DNA from: Massilia sp. Root351
GTDB lineage: Bacteria > Pseudomonadota > Gammaproteobacteria > Burkholderiales > Burkholderiaceae_D
Direction of reading: 5' to 3'
NCBI RefSeq assembly: GCF_001425045.1
Contig: NZ_LMDJ01000001.1
Coordinates: forward strand, 1,055,859-1,119,858
Length of the DNA: 64,000 nt
The position numbers and the translations under genes are program-made. The notes beneath the pieces were generated by a model that did no database searches, had not been told where the DNA came from, and saw only the letters and a program-made list of their open reading frames with translations. Positions 28,659 to 35,899 of the stretch are shown in pieces (within the stretch, counting starts at the first letter, position 1; each line of letters begins with the position of its first letter).

Positions 28659-28735
28659 TGGCGGAGAGAAGTAAGCCGCCTGCGCGGCTTACGCGGGGGA
28701 TTCGAAGGGCTTCCCCTGCAGGGGAAGCCCTCTCC
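28659..28735 (-). ncRNA. 77-nt tRNA-Ser-like relic with two inserted palindromes
   Basis: Read on the minus strand, this begins GGAGAGG (28735-28729), the 5' acceptor strand of the neighbouring tRNA-Ser. It contains TTCGAATCCCCC (28706-28695), its T-loop and 3' T-stem strand. It ends TCTCTCCGCCA (28669-28659), its 3' acceptor strand, discriminator and CCA. The order is that of the tRNA and the total length is 77 nt. The D and anticodon arms are replaced by a perfect 26-bp palindrome (28706-28731), and a second palindrome (28671-28692) separates the T-stem from the acceptor strand. The acceptor stem can still form. Whether it is transcribed is unknown; it could be a decayed tRNA copy or a mobile palindromic element. 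Confidence 0.55.
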
Positions 28736-28790
28736 GAATCGCCCAACTGCTTCCCGCAGCGCGGGAAGCGCCGCGCGCCGAGGGCGCGCG
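28671..28790. repeat. Cluster of four perfect inverted repeats
   Basis: Four hairpins in 120 bases: 28671-28692 (9-bp arms, CTGC loop), 28706-28731 (perfect palindrome, TGCA centre), 28749-28769 (9-bp arms GCTTCCCGC/GCGGGAAGC, AGC loop) and 28772-28790 (8-bp arms CGCGCGCC/GGCGCGCG, GAG loop). The second and third share the GCTTCCC core, which suggests related units. The layout resembles REP/BIME clusters. Confidence 0.8.
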
Positions 28791-28980
28791 CTCATATCCC
28801 CATACCAATCCAGTGCCCACCCAAAGGCAGCAACCCAACACCCCGCCGCATCCGAAGTCCGCGCCCCGCTAAAGTCCAGCCCGTGTCGCGACACCGGCGC
28901 TGCTAACCGTTGCCCCGGAAATACGCATCACTACAGACTTTCAACAAATCCTCTCCTGGCCCCGTGGCGGGGCCGTCCGC

Positions 28981-29622
28981 TCAGGACCGCTTCGCCTGCC
29001 CAATAACGCTCGCCACCTTGGTGGTAATCATATCGACCGCCGGGCCATTAGCGCCGTGCGGAATAATGACATCGGCATGGCGCTTGGTTGGCTCGATAAA
29101 CTGCTTATGCATCGGGCGTACCGTTTCCAGATACTGGGTGACGACGCTCTCCACCGAGCGGCCGCGTTCGGTAATATCCCTTTGCATACGGCGGATGAAG
29201 CGGATATCGGAGGCTGTATCCACATAAATCTTGAGCGACATCATGTCGCACAAGTCCGGGTCATACAGCGCAAACAGGCCCTCGATCACGATGACGGGAG
29301 CCGGCTTGACCGGAATGGTCCGGCTGGAGCGGTTATGCAGCGTGAAGTCGTACTCCGGCATCTCGATCGCCTCGCCATTGCGCAACGCCTGTACATGTTG
29401 TACCAGCAGTGGCCATTCGAAAGCCTGCGGATGATCGTAATTCTTCTGGCTGCGGACTTCAGGGCTGAGGTGGGTCTGGTCGCAATAGTAATCATCCTGC
29501 ATGACGACCGAGACCATATCAGCGCCAAACTCAGCTAACACCTTCTGGGACACAGTGGACTTGCCACTGCCGCTACCGCCTGCGACCCCAATGATAAACG
29601 GTTGGAAAGAAATCTTGTTCAT
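28981..29622 (-). CDS. udk: Uridine kinase
   Basis: A 213-residue uridine/cytidine kinase, the same length as E. coli Udk. It phosphorylates uridine and cytidine in pyrimidine salvage. The P-loop is GVAGGSGSGKST, and the substrate region reads 'DDYYCDQTHLSPEVRSQKNY' followed by DHPQAFEW. Further family segments are 'PEYDFTLHNR', 'VIVIEGLFALYD' and 'RFIRRMQRDITERGRS'. The start MNKISFQPFIIG is chosen because it matches family length; the frame stays open upstream to 29703. There is no strong ribosome site. It appears to stand alone, with the palindrome cluster downstream. Confidence 0.95.
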   Translation of the reverse strand: MNKISFQPFIIGVAGGSGSGKSTVSQKVLAEFGADMVSVVMQDDYYCDQTHLSPEVRSQKNYDHPQAFEWPLLVQHVQALRNGEAIEMPEYDFTLHNRSSRTIPVKPAPVIVIEGLFALYDPDLCDMMSLKIYVDTASDIRFIRRMQRDITERGRSVESVVTQYLETVRPMHKQFIEPTKRHADVIIPHGANGPAVDMITTKVASVIGQAKRS

Positions 29623-29733
29623 GCCGAATGATACCGGAACCTTGGCCAGCAACACCAGCGCCCCCAAGCCCCGCCGGGCCCGCGCTGAGCCGGCAAGCGA
29701 CAATCTGCGCGTTTTGCTTCATGGCAAATAAAT

Positions 29734-29762
29734 GAAGAAGCCGCCTGGTGGGCTACTTCTTC
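29734..29762 (-). terminator. Hairpin after the 29769 gene
   Basis: GAAGAAGCC (29734-29742) pairs with GGCT-a-CTTCTTC (29751-29762) with one bulged base, followed on the minus strand by ATTTATTT. It lies seven bases past the stop of the small minus-strand gene and upstream of udk. Confidence 0.5.
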
Positions 29763-29768
29763 AATCCA

Positions 29769-29984
29769 TCAATGTTTTTCGAACTGCATTTCGCGGCCCT
29801 GCCGCTCCAGTATCAAACTGCCGTCCTGCACATCCAGCGTGAAGTTGAAATCCGCCGGCTCAGCCGCAGGCAGCTGGAAGTCGATTGGCGGCGGCGCGGC
29901 TGCTGTGTTATTTTTGCGTTTCAGCCAATCCTGAACTTGACGCCATGCCGACCGCTCCTTTGTTCTTTTCCAACGCAAGCACAT
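29769..29984 (-). CDS. Small hypothetical protein, start uncertain
   Basis: About 71 residues if started at ATG 29984. The C-terminal part 'FNFTLDVQDGSLILERQG' looks like real beta-rich coding sequence, preceded by a Pro/Ala linker and a basic, Trp-containing N-terminus ('RSAWRQVQDWLKRK'). A hairpin terminator follows the stop. The chosen start overlaps the divergent YdeI gene by 40 bases and has no ribosome site, so the true start may be a non-ATG codon nearer 29950. No family is recognised. Confidence 0.45.
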   Translation of the reverse strand: MCLRWKRTKERSAWRQVQDWLKRKNNTAAAPPPIDFQLPAAEPADFNFTLDVQDGSLILERQGREMQFEKH

Positions 29985-30532
29985 TTCGCGCATGGCTGGA
30001 GACAAACGCCGCCACCGCGCCCGAGCTGCTGGTCGGATTCCACAAGGTGGGCAGCGGGAAGCCGAGCATGTCCTGGTCCGAGTCGGTGGACGAGGCGCTG
30101 TGCTTCGGCTGGATAGACGGCGTGCGCAGGCGCATCGACGGCGACACCTATTCAATCCGCTTTACCCCGCGCCGCGCCACCTCGATCTGGAGCGCCGTCA
30201 ACATCGAGAAAATGAACAAGCTGCGGGCGGAGGGGCGCATGACGCCGGCCGGCGAGCAGGCGTTTGCGCAGCGCTCGGAAGCCAAGTCCGTCATCTATTC
30301 GCACGAGCAGGCCGAAACAGCGCAGCTGACTGCCGTCGAGCTGAAGCTGTTCAAGGCCAACAAGGCCGCGCAGGCTTATTTCGACACCACCCCGCCCAGC
30401 TACAAGAAGCGCCTGCTACACTGGGTCACCAGCGCCAAGAAGGCCGAGACACGCGCGTCCCGCCTTGGCAAACTGGTCGACGCGTGCCAAGCCGGCGTGC
30501 GGCTGGACTGGTCCAGCAAACCCATTCAGTAA
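29945..30532 (+). CDS. YdeI/OmpD-associated family protein
   Basis: A 195-residue cytoplasmic protein of the YdeI (OmdA) family. Signature segments are 'FSNASTFRAWLETNAATAPE', 'SWSESVDEALCFGWIDGVRR' and 'IRFTPRRATSIWSAVNIEKM', with the C-terminal 'FKANKAAQAYFDTTPPSYKK'. Members have been linked to resistance against cationic peptides and bacteriocins, but the biochemical activity is not settled. The start MPTAPLFF fits the family; an open extension upstream (to 29885) does not. A cupin gene follows 10 bases later, so the two form a small operon. Confidence 0.88.
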   Translation: MPTAPLFFSNASTFRAWLETNAATAPELLVGFHKVGSGKPSMSWSESVDEALCFGWIDGVRRRIDGDTYSIRFTPRRATSIWSAVNIEKMNKLRAEGRMTPAGEQAFAQRSEAKSVIYSHEQAETAQLTAVELKLFKANKAAQAYFDTTPPSYKKRLLHWVTSAKKAETRASRLGKLVDACQAGVRLDWSSKPIQ

Positions 30533-30542
30533 AGGACACGTT

Positions 30543-31004
30543 ATGCCAGCATTCACGCCAGCGGAGTTCGTCAAGGAGGAAGATACCGCCGAGGGAGCAG
30601 GCGCTCCCAACCAGACGCTGTGGATTTCCGAGGCCGGTGGACTGACGCAGTTCGGGGCCTTCGTGGAAGTGCTGCAGCCCGGAACGCGTTCGTCCATCAA
30701 GCACTGGCACAGTGCGGAGGATGAAATGGTGTATGTGCTGGAAGGCCAGGTCACGCTGGTGGAAGGCGACACCGAGAAGCTCCTGAATCCCGGCGACGCG
30801 GCCACCTTCCGGGCCGGCGTTGCGGTGGGCCACTGCCTGTGGAACCGCAGCGCTTCGCCGACACGCTGCCTGGTGGCCGGAACCCGCGCCGCGGTAGACA
30901 ACATCACCTACCCGGACCACGACCGCGTCTGCCACCGCGACCGCTCGCTGCCGGACGACATCTGGCTAGACACGGCAGGCGCACCCGCGTCCAGCCCTTA
31001 CTAG
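30543..31004 (+). CDS. Cupin domain protein
   Basis: A 153-residue single-domain cupin. The metal-binding motif 1 is 'SSIKHWHSAEDEMVYVLEG' (His, His, Glu ligands), and motif 2 is 'LNPGDAATFRAGVAVGHCLW' (His ligand). The end 'YPDHDRVCHRDRSLPDDIWL' is typical of a subgroup of stand-alone cupins of unknown substrate. AAAGGA lies seven bases upstream of the ATG. It follows the YdeI gene after 10 bases. It may be a metal-dependent isomerase, epimerase or dioxygenase; the sequence does not decide. Confidence 0.85.
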   Translation: MPAFTPAEFVKEEDTAEGAGAPNQTLWISEAGGLTQFGAFVEVLQPGTRSSIKHWHSAEDEMVYVLEGQVTLVEGDTEKLLNPGDAATFRAGVAVGHCLWNRSASPTRCLVAGTRAAVDNITYPDHDRVCHRDRSLPDDIWLDTAGAPASSPY

Positions 31005-31088
31005 TCCGAACGCTATTGCTTCCTCATCCAGCGCCTATCGTTGCGCCGGTATGCTGTGGAAGCCCCGACTTGGCCGACAAGGATGAAT

Positions 31089-31934
31089 ATGCTGAAACGA
31101 ATTTCTTGCGCTCTCGCTCTGGCTGCAGCCTTTTCAGCGCAGGCGCAGGCGCAGGCGGTCAAACCCATCAAGGTGCTGATCGTCACTGGCGGCTGCTGCC
31201 ACAACTATCCGGCGCAACGCGCCATTCTCGAAGCTGGCCTGAAGGCGCGCATCCCGGCCGAGGTCACGCACGCGTTCTACGATCCTAGGCAGGGTGAAAA
31301 GGCGACGCGGCCCGCGCTCCCGATTTACGGCAATCCCCGCTACGCCGACGGCTACGATGTCGTGGTCCACAACGAATGCGCCGCGGACGAAGACAGCGCC
31401 GCCGTTGTCGATACCGTGCTGGCGCCGCATCGCCTGGGCACACCCGGCGTGAACCTGCATTGCGCCATGCACTCCTTCCGCTCCGGGGAATGGAAGCAGG
31501 CCGTGAAGGCGGGCGATGCCAACGCCAAGTGGTTTGAATACACCGGCATCCAGTCCACCGGCCACGGCCCGCAGTCGCCCATCCACCTGGCCGCAAGCGC
31601 TGCCGGCCATCCCGTCGCGAAGGGCTTCCAGCCCTTCGTGACGGCTAACGAAGAGCTGTACAACAACCTGACCCAGTTCAACGTTAGGCCCGTCCTCACC
31701 GGTACCCAGCCGGAAGCGAAGGCCGAGGCTGAAAGGGCGCTGCAGTTCAACGTGGCCTGGACTCACCGCTACGGACCCAGGCAGGCCAGGGTCTTCAGCA
31801 CCACGCTGGCGCACAACGAAGCGGGCATGGCGGACCCGCGCTACCTGGACCTGGTGGCGCGCGGCCTGCTGTGGGCCACTGGCCACCTGCGCGAAGACGG
31901 CCAGGCCGAAGCGGGCTACCTGCTGACGCAATAG
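31089..31934 (+). CDS. Secreted ThuA-like domain protein
   Basis: A 281-residue protein with a signal peptide (MLKRISCALALAAAFSAQAQA) and a ThuA-like class I amidotransferase-fold domain: 'KVLIVTGGCCHNYPAQRAIL', 'GYDVVVHNECAADEDSA', 'LHCAMHSFRSGEWKQAV' and 'VAWTHRYGPRQARVFSTTLA'. ThuA proteins are associated with trehalose/glycan utilisation; periplasmic ThuA-like domains occur in carbohydrate-active proteins. The start at 31089 has AAGGA five to six bases upstream; the ATG at 31083 overlaps that site. The end lies six bases from the convergent glpK end. Confidence 0.85.
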   Translation: MLKRISCALALAAAFSAQAQAQAVKPIKVLIVTGGCCHNYPAQRAILEAGLKARIPAEVTHAFYDPRQGEKATRPALPIYGNPRYADGYDVVVHNECAADEDSAAVVDTVLAPHRLGTPGVNLHCAMHSFRSGEWKQAVKAGDANAKWFEYTGIQSTGHGPQSPIHLAASAAGHPVAKGFQPFVTANEELYNNLTQFNVRPVLTGTQPEAKAEAERALQFNVAWTHRYGPRQARVFSTTLAHNEAGMADPRYLDLVARGLLWATGHLREDGQAEAGYLLTQ

Positions 31935-31940
31935 CCGCTG

Positions 31941-33428
31941 TCAGTCGTAGCTCCAGCCGGCCGCCCGCTGCACGGCCTTTTCCCACATTTCCATCCGCGC
32001 GGCGCGCTCGCCGTGGCAAAGGGCAGGCTCGAAACTGCGGCTGGCGCGCCACAAACCTGCCAGATCGCTGACGCTGTCCCACATTCCCACACCGAGCCCC
32101 GCGAGCTGCGCCGCGCCCAGCGCCGTGGTTTCGGTGTTCACTGGCCGCACTACCGGCACGCCCAGCGCGTCGGCCATCAATTGCAGCAGCAGGTCGCTGG
32201 CCGCGCCGCCGCCGTCAACGCGCAGTTCGCACAATGCGACGCCCGCATCGGCCTCGATGGCGCGCAGCACTTCGGCAGTCTGGCAGGCGATGCCGTCAAG
32301 CGCGGCGCGCGCGATATGGGCCTTGGTGGTGCCCCTGTGCAGGCCCACGATAGCGCCCCTGGCGTAAGCGTCCCAGTGCGGCGCGCCCAGCCCCGCGAAG
32401 GCTGGCACCAGGCATACGCCGCCGGTGTCGCCCACGGTGGCGGCCAGCCGCTCCACCTCGGCGATATCGTCCACCATGCCCAAGCCGTCGCGCAGCCACT
32501 GCAAGGTGGCGCCGGCCATGAATACGCTGCCCTCCATCAAATGCGTCACGCCGCCCGCGCCGGTCCAGCCTATGGTCGAGAGCAGGCGATGGCGCGACGC
32601 GGCGGGACGCGTGCCGGTGTTCATCAGCATGAAGCTGCCGGTGCCGATGGTGTTCTTGGCCATGCCGGGCGTGTGGCAGGCCTGCCCAAAGGTGGCGGCC
32701 TGCTGGTCGCCTGCGATGCCGGCGATGGGGACGGCGCTGCCGAACACCCCGGGCAGCGTGTGCGCGGCCACGCCGCTGCTGGCCACGACATCCGGCAGCA
32801 CGCCGGCCGGAATATCGAACAGCGCCAGCAACTGCGGGTCCCACTGCAAGGTGCCGATGTTGAACAGCATGGTGCGCGAAGCGTTGCCGGCGTCGGTGAC
32901 GTGCGCGCCGCTGAGCTTGAACACCAGCCAGGAATCGATGGTGCCGAACGCCAGTTCGCCGCGCCGCGCGCGCTGGCGGGCGCCGGGGATATGGTCGAGC
33001 ATCCATTTCAGCTTGGTGGCGGAGAAGTAGGCGTCGAGCACCAGGCCGGTCTTGTCGTGCACCATGTCCTGCAGGCCGGCTTCGCGCAGGCGCGTGCAAT
33101 CGCCAGCAGTGCGCCGGTCCTGCCAGACGATGGCGTTCATCAGCGGCTCGCCGGTAGCGCGGTCCCACAGTATCGTGGTCTCGCGCTGGTTGGCAATGCC
33201 GATGGCGGCCAGCTGGGCGGCGCGGACGCCATGCGCGGCCAGCACCTCGCGGGCGGCCGATAATTGGGAATCCCAGATGGCGCGCGGATCGTGTTCCACC
33301 CAGCCGGGCTGGGGAAATAGCTGGGGGAAGGCGTTTTGCGCCATGCCCACCACGCCGCATGCGCCGTCGAATAGCACCGCGCGCGAGCTGGAGGTGCCCT
33401 GGTCCAGGGCGAGGATATAGCGCCGCAT
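31941..33428 (-). CDS. glpK: Glycerol kinase
   Basis: A 495-residue FGGY-family kinase phosphorylating glycerol to sn-glycerol 3-phosphate. The N-terminus '[20 protein letters not shown]' and the segments '[19 protein letters not shown]', 'QDRRTAGDC' and '[16 protein letters not shown]' are characteristic. It is the last gene of a five-gene minus-strand operon, starting two bases after the glpD stop. Together with GlpD it feeds glycerol, probably released by the hydrolase in the same operon, into glycolysis. Length is normal. No glpF facilitator gene is present here. Confidence 0.96.
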   Translation of the reverse strand: MRRYILALDQGTSSSRAVLFDGACGVVGMAQNAFPQLFPQPGWVEHDPRAIWDSQLSAAREVLAAHGVRAAQLAAIGIANQRETTILWDRATGEPLMNAIVWQDRRTAGDCTRLREAGLQDMVHDKTGLVLDAYFSATKLKWMLDHIPGARQRARRGELAFGTIDSWLVFKLSGAHVTDAGNASRTMLFNIGTLQWDPQLLALFDIPAGVLPDVVASSGVAAHTLPGVFGSAVPIAGIAGDQQAATFGQACHTPGMAKNTIGTGSFMLMNTGTRPAASRHRLLSTIGWTGAGGVTHLMEGSVFMAGATLQWLRDGLGMVDDIAEVERLAATVGDTGGVCLVPAFAGLGAPHWDAYARGAIVGLHRGTTKAHIARAALDGIACQTAEVLRAIEADAGVALCELRVDGGGAASDLLLQLMADALGVPVVRPVNTETTALGAAQLAGLGVGMWDSVSDLAGLWRASRSFEPALCHGERAARMEMWEKAVQRAAGWSYD

Positions 33429-33430
33429 GG

Positions 33431-35026
33431 TCAGGCACTTCCCGCGCCGGCGATGTTGCCGCTGCCGCTGTCGTTACCGCTGTTTCGCCGTAGCCATTCG
33501 CCCACTGCGGCCGCTGCGAACGGTGGCACATCGAGGCCGAGCTTGGTACGGCGCCAAAGCACGTCGTCGGCTGTGCGCGCCCATTCGGCTTTCACCAGAT
33601 ACGCCAGTTCGCGTTCATACAGCTGCGGCGCAATTTCAGCGCCCATGCCGGCGGAATCGCCGCAACCGTCCAGCATGCGGTGCACGCGCGTGCCATAGGC
33701 GCGGGCATAGCGCTGCAGCAGCGCCGGCGGCAGCCACGGATAGCGTACCGCAAGGCCGGCCGCGAAGGCAGGGAAGTGCGCCACGGACTCATTGCTGGCG
33801 GCCGCGCCGAGCAAGTCGCCACCCGGCAAGCAGGCCGTGGCGGTCCAGGCCTTGCCGGGTATGGCGATCATTTCACCCAGCTGGTCCAGCGCCTGTTCCG
33901 CCAGCGTGCGGTAGGTGGTCACCTTGCCGCCGAATACGGACAGCAGCGGCGCGTTACGCTGGTCCGCAACGATTTCGTAGTCGCGCGTGAGCGCCTGGGC
34001 GCTGCCCGCGCCGTTGTCGATCAGTGGCCGCACGCCGGCGTAGCTCCAAACCACGTCGCCGGCCGTAATCCTGCTGCGGAAGTAGGTGTTGCTCAACTCG
34101 CACAGATAGTCCACTTCGCTCGTGCTGATCCCTACCCGCGCCGGGTCGCCGTCGTATTCCATGTCGGTCGTGCCGACCAGCGTATAGCCGGACTGGTAGG
34201 GGATGGCGAACACGATGCGCCCGTCCGGGTGCTGGAAGATGTAGGCATGGTCATGGTCGAACAGCTTGCGCACCACGATGTGGCTGCCCTTGACCAGCCG
34301 CAGCGGGCGCTGCCGCGCGCCGTCCGCCAGCGCGTGCAGCTTCATGGCCCAAGCCCCGCCCGCGTTGACCAGGCTGGCGGCGCGCACGGCGACGCGGCTG
34401 CCGTCCTCGCGGCGCAGCTCCGCGTGCCAGCGTCCGCCGTGCGCCGCCACGGACACGCAGCGCGTGCGGGTCAGCACGCGCGCGCCATGCTCCGCCGCCG
34501 CGACGGCGTTCAGCACCACCAGGCGCGCGTCGTCCACCGACGCGTCCGAATACACGAAGCCGCGCTCCATGCCGGCGGCGAGCGGCACGCCGGCCTGGTG
34601 CTGCCGCAACGCCACCTGGCGCGAAGCGGCGAGCAGCTCGCGACGTGCCAACCTGTCGTACAGGAACAGGCCGCAGCGCAGCATCCACGCCGGGCGCAGT
34701 CCTTTCACATGCGGCATCACGAAGCGCAGTTCGCGGATCAGGTGCGGCGCGCTGCGCATCAGCACTTCGCGTTCGCGCAGCGCCTTGCGCACCAGGCCGA
34801 ACTCGTAATACTGCAGGTAGCGCAGACCGCCGTGTATCAGCTTGGAGGAGGCGGAGGAGGTGTGGGCGCCCAGGTCGTCCTGCTCGCACAGTACGACGGA
34901 CAGGCCGCGTCCCGCCGCGTCGCGCGCAATGCCGGCGCCGTTGATGCCTCCACCCACCACCAGCACATCGCACTCCATTGCTCCGGTTGGCGATTCGGCT
35001 GGCGTTTCGTTTTTCCCCATCGTCAT
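33431..35026 (-). CDS. glpD: Glycerol-3-phosphate dehydrogenase (quinone-linked)
   Basis: A 531-residue FAD enzyme oxidising glycerol 3-phosphate to dihydroxyacetone phosphate at the inner membrane, passing electrons to quinone. The FAD site is [17 protein letters not shown], followed by '[20 protein letters not shown]', which is diagnostic. Further parts are '[19 protein letters not shown]', '[15 protein letters not shown]' and '[17 protein letters not shown]'. The ATG at 35026 overlaps the stop of the lipase gene (ATGA), implying translational coupling. The same frame stays open upstream across the lipase gene, but that part is out-of-frame shadow. It is slightly longer than E. coli GlpD owing to N- and C-terminal tails. 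Confidence 0.96.
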   Translation of the reverse strand: MTMGKNETPAESPTGAMECDVLVVGGGINGAGIARDAAGRGLSVVLCEQDDLGAHTSSASSKLIHGGLRYLQYYEFGLVRKALREREVLMRSAPHLIRELRFVMPHVKGLRPAWMLRCGLFLYDRLARRELLAASRQVALRQHQAGVPLAAGMERGFVYSDASVDDARLVVLNAVAAAEHGARVLTRTRCVSVAAHGGRWHAELRREDGSRVAVRAASLVNAGGAWAMKLHALADGARQRPLRLVKGSHIVVRKLFDHDHAYIFQHPDGRIVFAIPYQSGYTLVGTTDMEYDGDPARVGISTSEVDYLCELSNTYFRSRITAGDVVWSYAGVRPLIDNGAGSAQALTRDYEIVADQRNAPLLSVFGGKVTTYRTLAEQALDQLGEMIAIPGKAWTATACLPGGDLLGAAASNESVAHFPAFAAGLAVRYPWLPPALLQRYARAYGTRVHRMLDGCGDSAGMGAEIAPQLYERELAYLVKAEWARTADDVLWRRTKLGLDVPPFAAAAVGEWLRRNSGNDSGSGNIAGAGSA

Positions 35027-35886
35027 GCCGTCACGCGGCCCAGCCATGCCAGCAGGTTGGCGATCACCTCGGCGCGGTTGGTTTCGTTCAGTACCTCGTG
35101 CCGCGCGCCGCCGTACACATGGGTCGACACATCGCGCATGCCGGCCTGGCGCAGGCGCCACACCAGCACGTCGAACCATGCCAGCATGCCGTTCACCGGG
35201 TCGCGGTCGCCGGTGAACAGCAGCAGCGGCAGGTCTTTCGGCAGCTGTTCCAGTTGCGCCGCGTCGGCGGTGCGCGCGCCCGTGTCGAAAATCGAGAACA
35301 GCGACGCTTCGGTCAGCGGAAAGCCGCACAGCGGGTCCGACATATAGGCGGCCGGAACGTTGGGGTCGCGGCTGAGCCAGTCCACCGGCGTGGCGGCGTT
35401 GGGCACCGTGGCGTTGGCCGTTTCCACGGTCCACCCTGAAACGCGCGGATCGAGCAGTTCCAGCGCCGTGGTGCCGGACAATGCGCACGCGTGCAGCAGG
35501 TGCGCGTGGTCGAGCAGATAGATCTGCGCGGCCATCGAGCCCATGCTGTGCGCCAGCATCACCAATGGCACGCCGGGATGCGCGGCGCGGATGTGGCGCG
35601 ACACTGCCGCCATGTCGTCCACCAGGCCCTGGAAGCCGCGCGCGCCGAAGTCGCCCAGTTCGCGCCGCCGCCGTGCCAGCGCGCCATGCCCGCGATGTTC
35701 GCTGGCGTAGACCGCGTAGCCGGCCTGCAGCAGCGCTTCGGCCACGTGCTGGTAGCGTGCCGAGTGTTCGGCCATGCCGTGCACGATCTGCACCACGGCC
35801 CGGGGTGCCGCGCGCGGCCAGCACAGTACTTCGATGGCCTGGCCGTCATTGGCTTCCAGGGCGATGCGTTCCGCAGGGTGTTTCAT
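35023..35886 (-). CDS. Monoacylglycerol lipase-like alpha/beta hydrolase
   Basis: A 287-residue serine hydrolase of the lysophospholipase/monoacylglycerol lipase group (Hydrolase_4). The oxyanion region is VQIVHGMAEHSARY, and the nucleophile Ser114 lies in AHSMGS. The acid is probably Asp in 'LFTGDRDPVNG', and the His is in 'YGGARHEVLNE'. No signal peptide is seen, so it acts in the cytoplasm, as a monoacylglycerol or lysophospholipid hydrolase would. ATG 35886 is preferred because GGAGGA lies four to five bases before it; an ATG 12 bases upstream would include that site. Its stop overlaps glpD. In context it would release glycerol and a fatty acid for GlpK/GlpD and the acyl-CoA ligase. Confidence 0.85.
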   Translation of the reverse strand: MKHPAERIALEANDGQAIEVLCWPRAAPRAVVQIVHGMAEHSARYQHVAEALLQAGYAVYASEHRGHGALARRRRELGDFGARGFQGLVDDMAAVSRHIRAAHPGVPLVMLAHSMGSMAAQIYLLDHAHLLHACALSGTTALELLDPRVSGWTVETANATVPNAATPVDWLSRDPNVPAAYMSDPLCGFPLTEASLFSIFDTGARTADAAQLEQLPKDLPLLLFTGDRDPVNGMLAWFDVLVWRLRQAGMRDVSTHVYGGARHEVLNETNRAEVIANLLAWLGRVTA

Positions 35887-35899
35887 TGCATCCTCCATC

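Larger units (their letters stand above)
28656..28980. other. Gene-free palindrome-rich region between tRNA-Ser and udk
   Basis: About 325 bases without a supported gene. The first 135 bases hold four strong hairpins and the tRNA-like relic. The rest (28791-28980) shows no clear structure apart from the end region of udk. Open frames on the minus strand that run into tRNA-Ser (ending in GERGIRTPDRL-like peptides) are the well-known spurious translations of tRNA-Ser. Confidence 0.65.

Noticed and set aside
28483..28894. Minus-strand open frames running through tRNA-Ser with ends such as GERGIRTPDRL
   Set aside because: This peptide is the classic spurious translation of tRNA-Ser antisense sequence and not a protein family.
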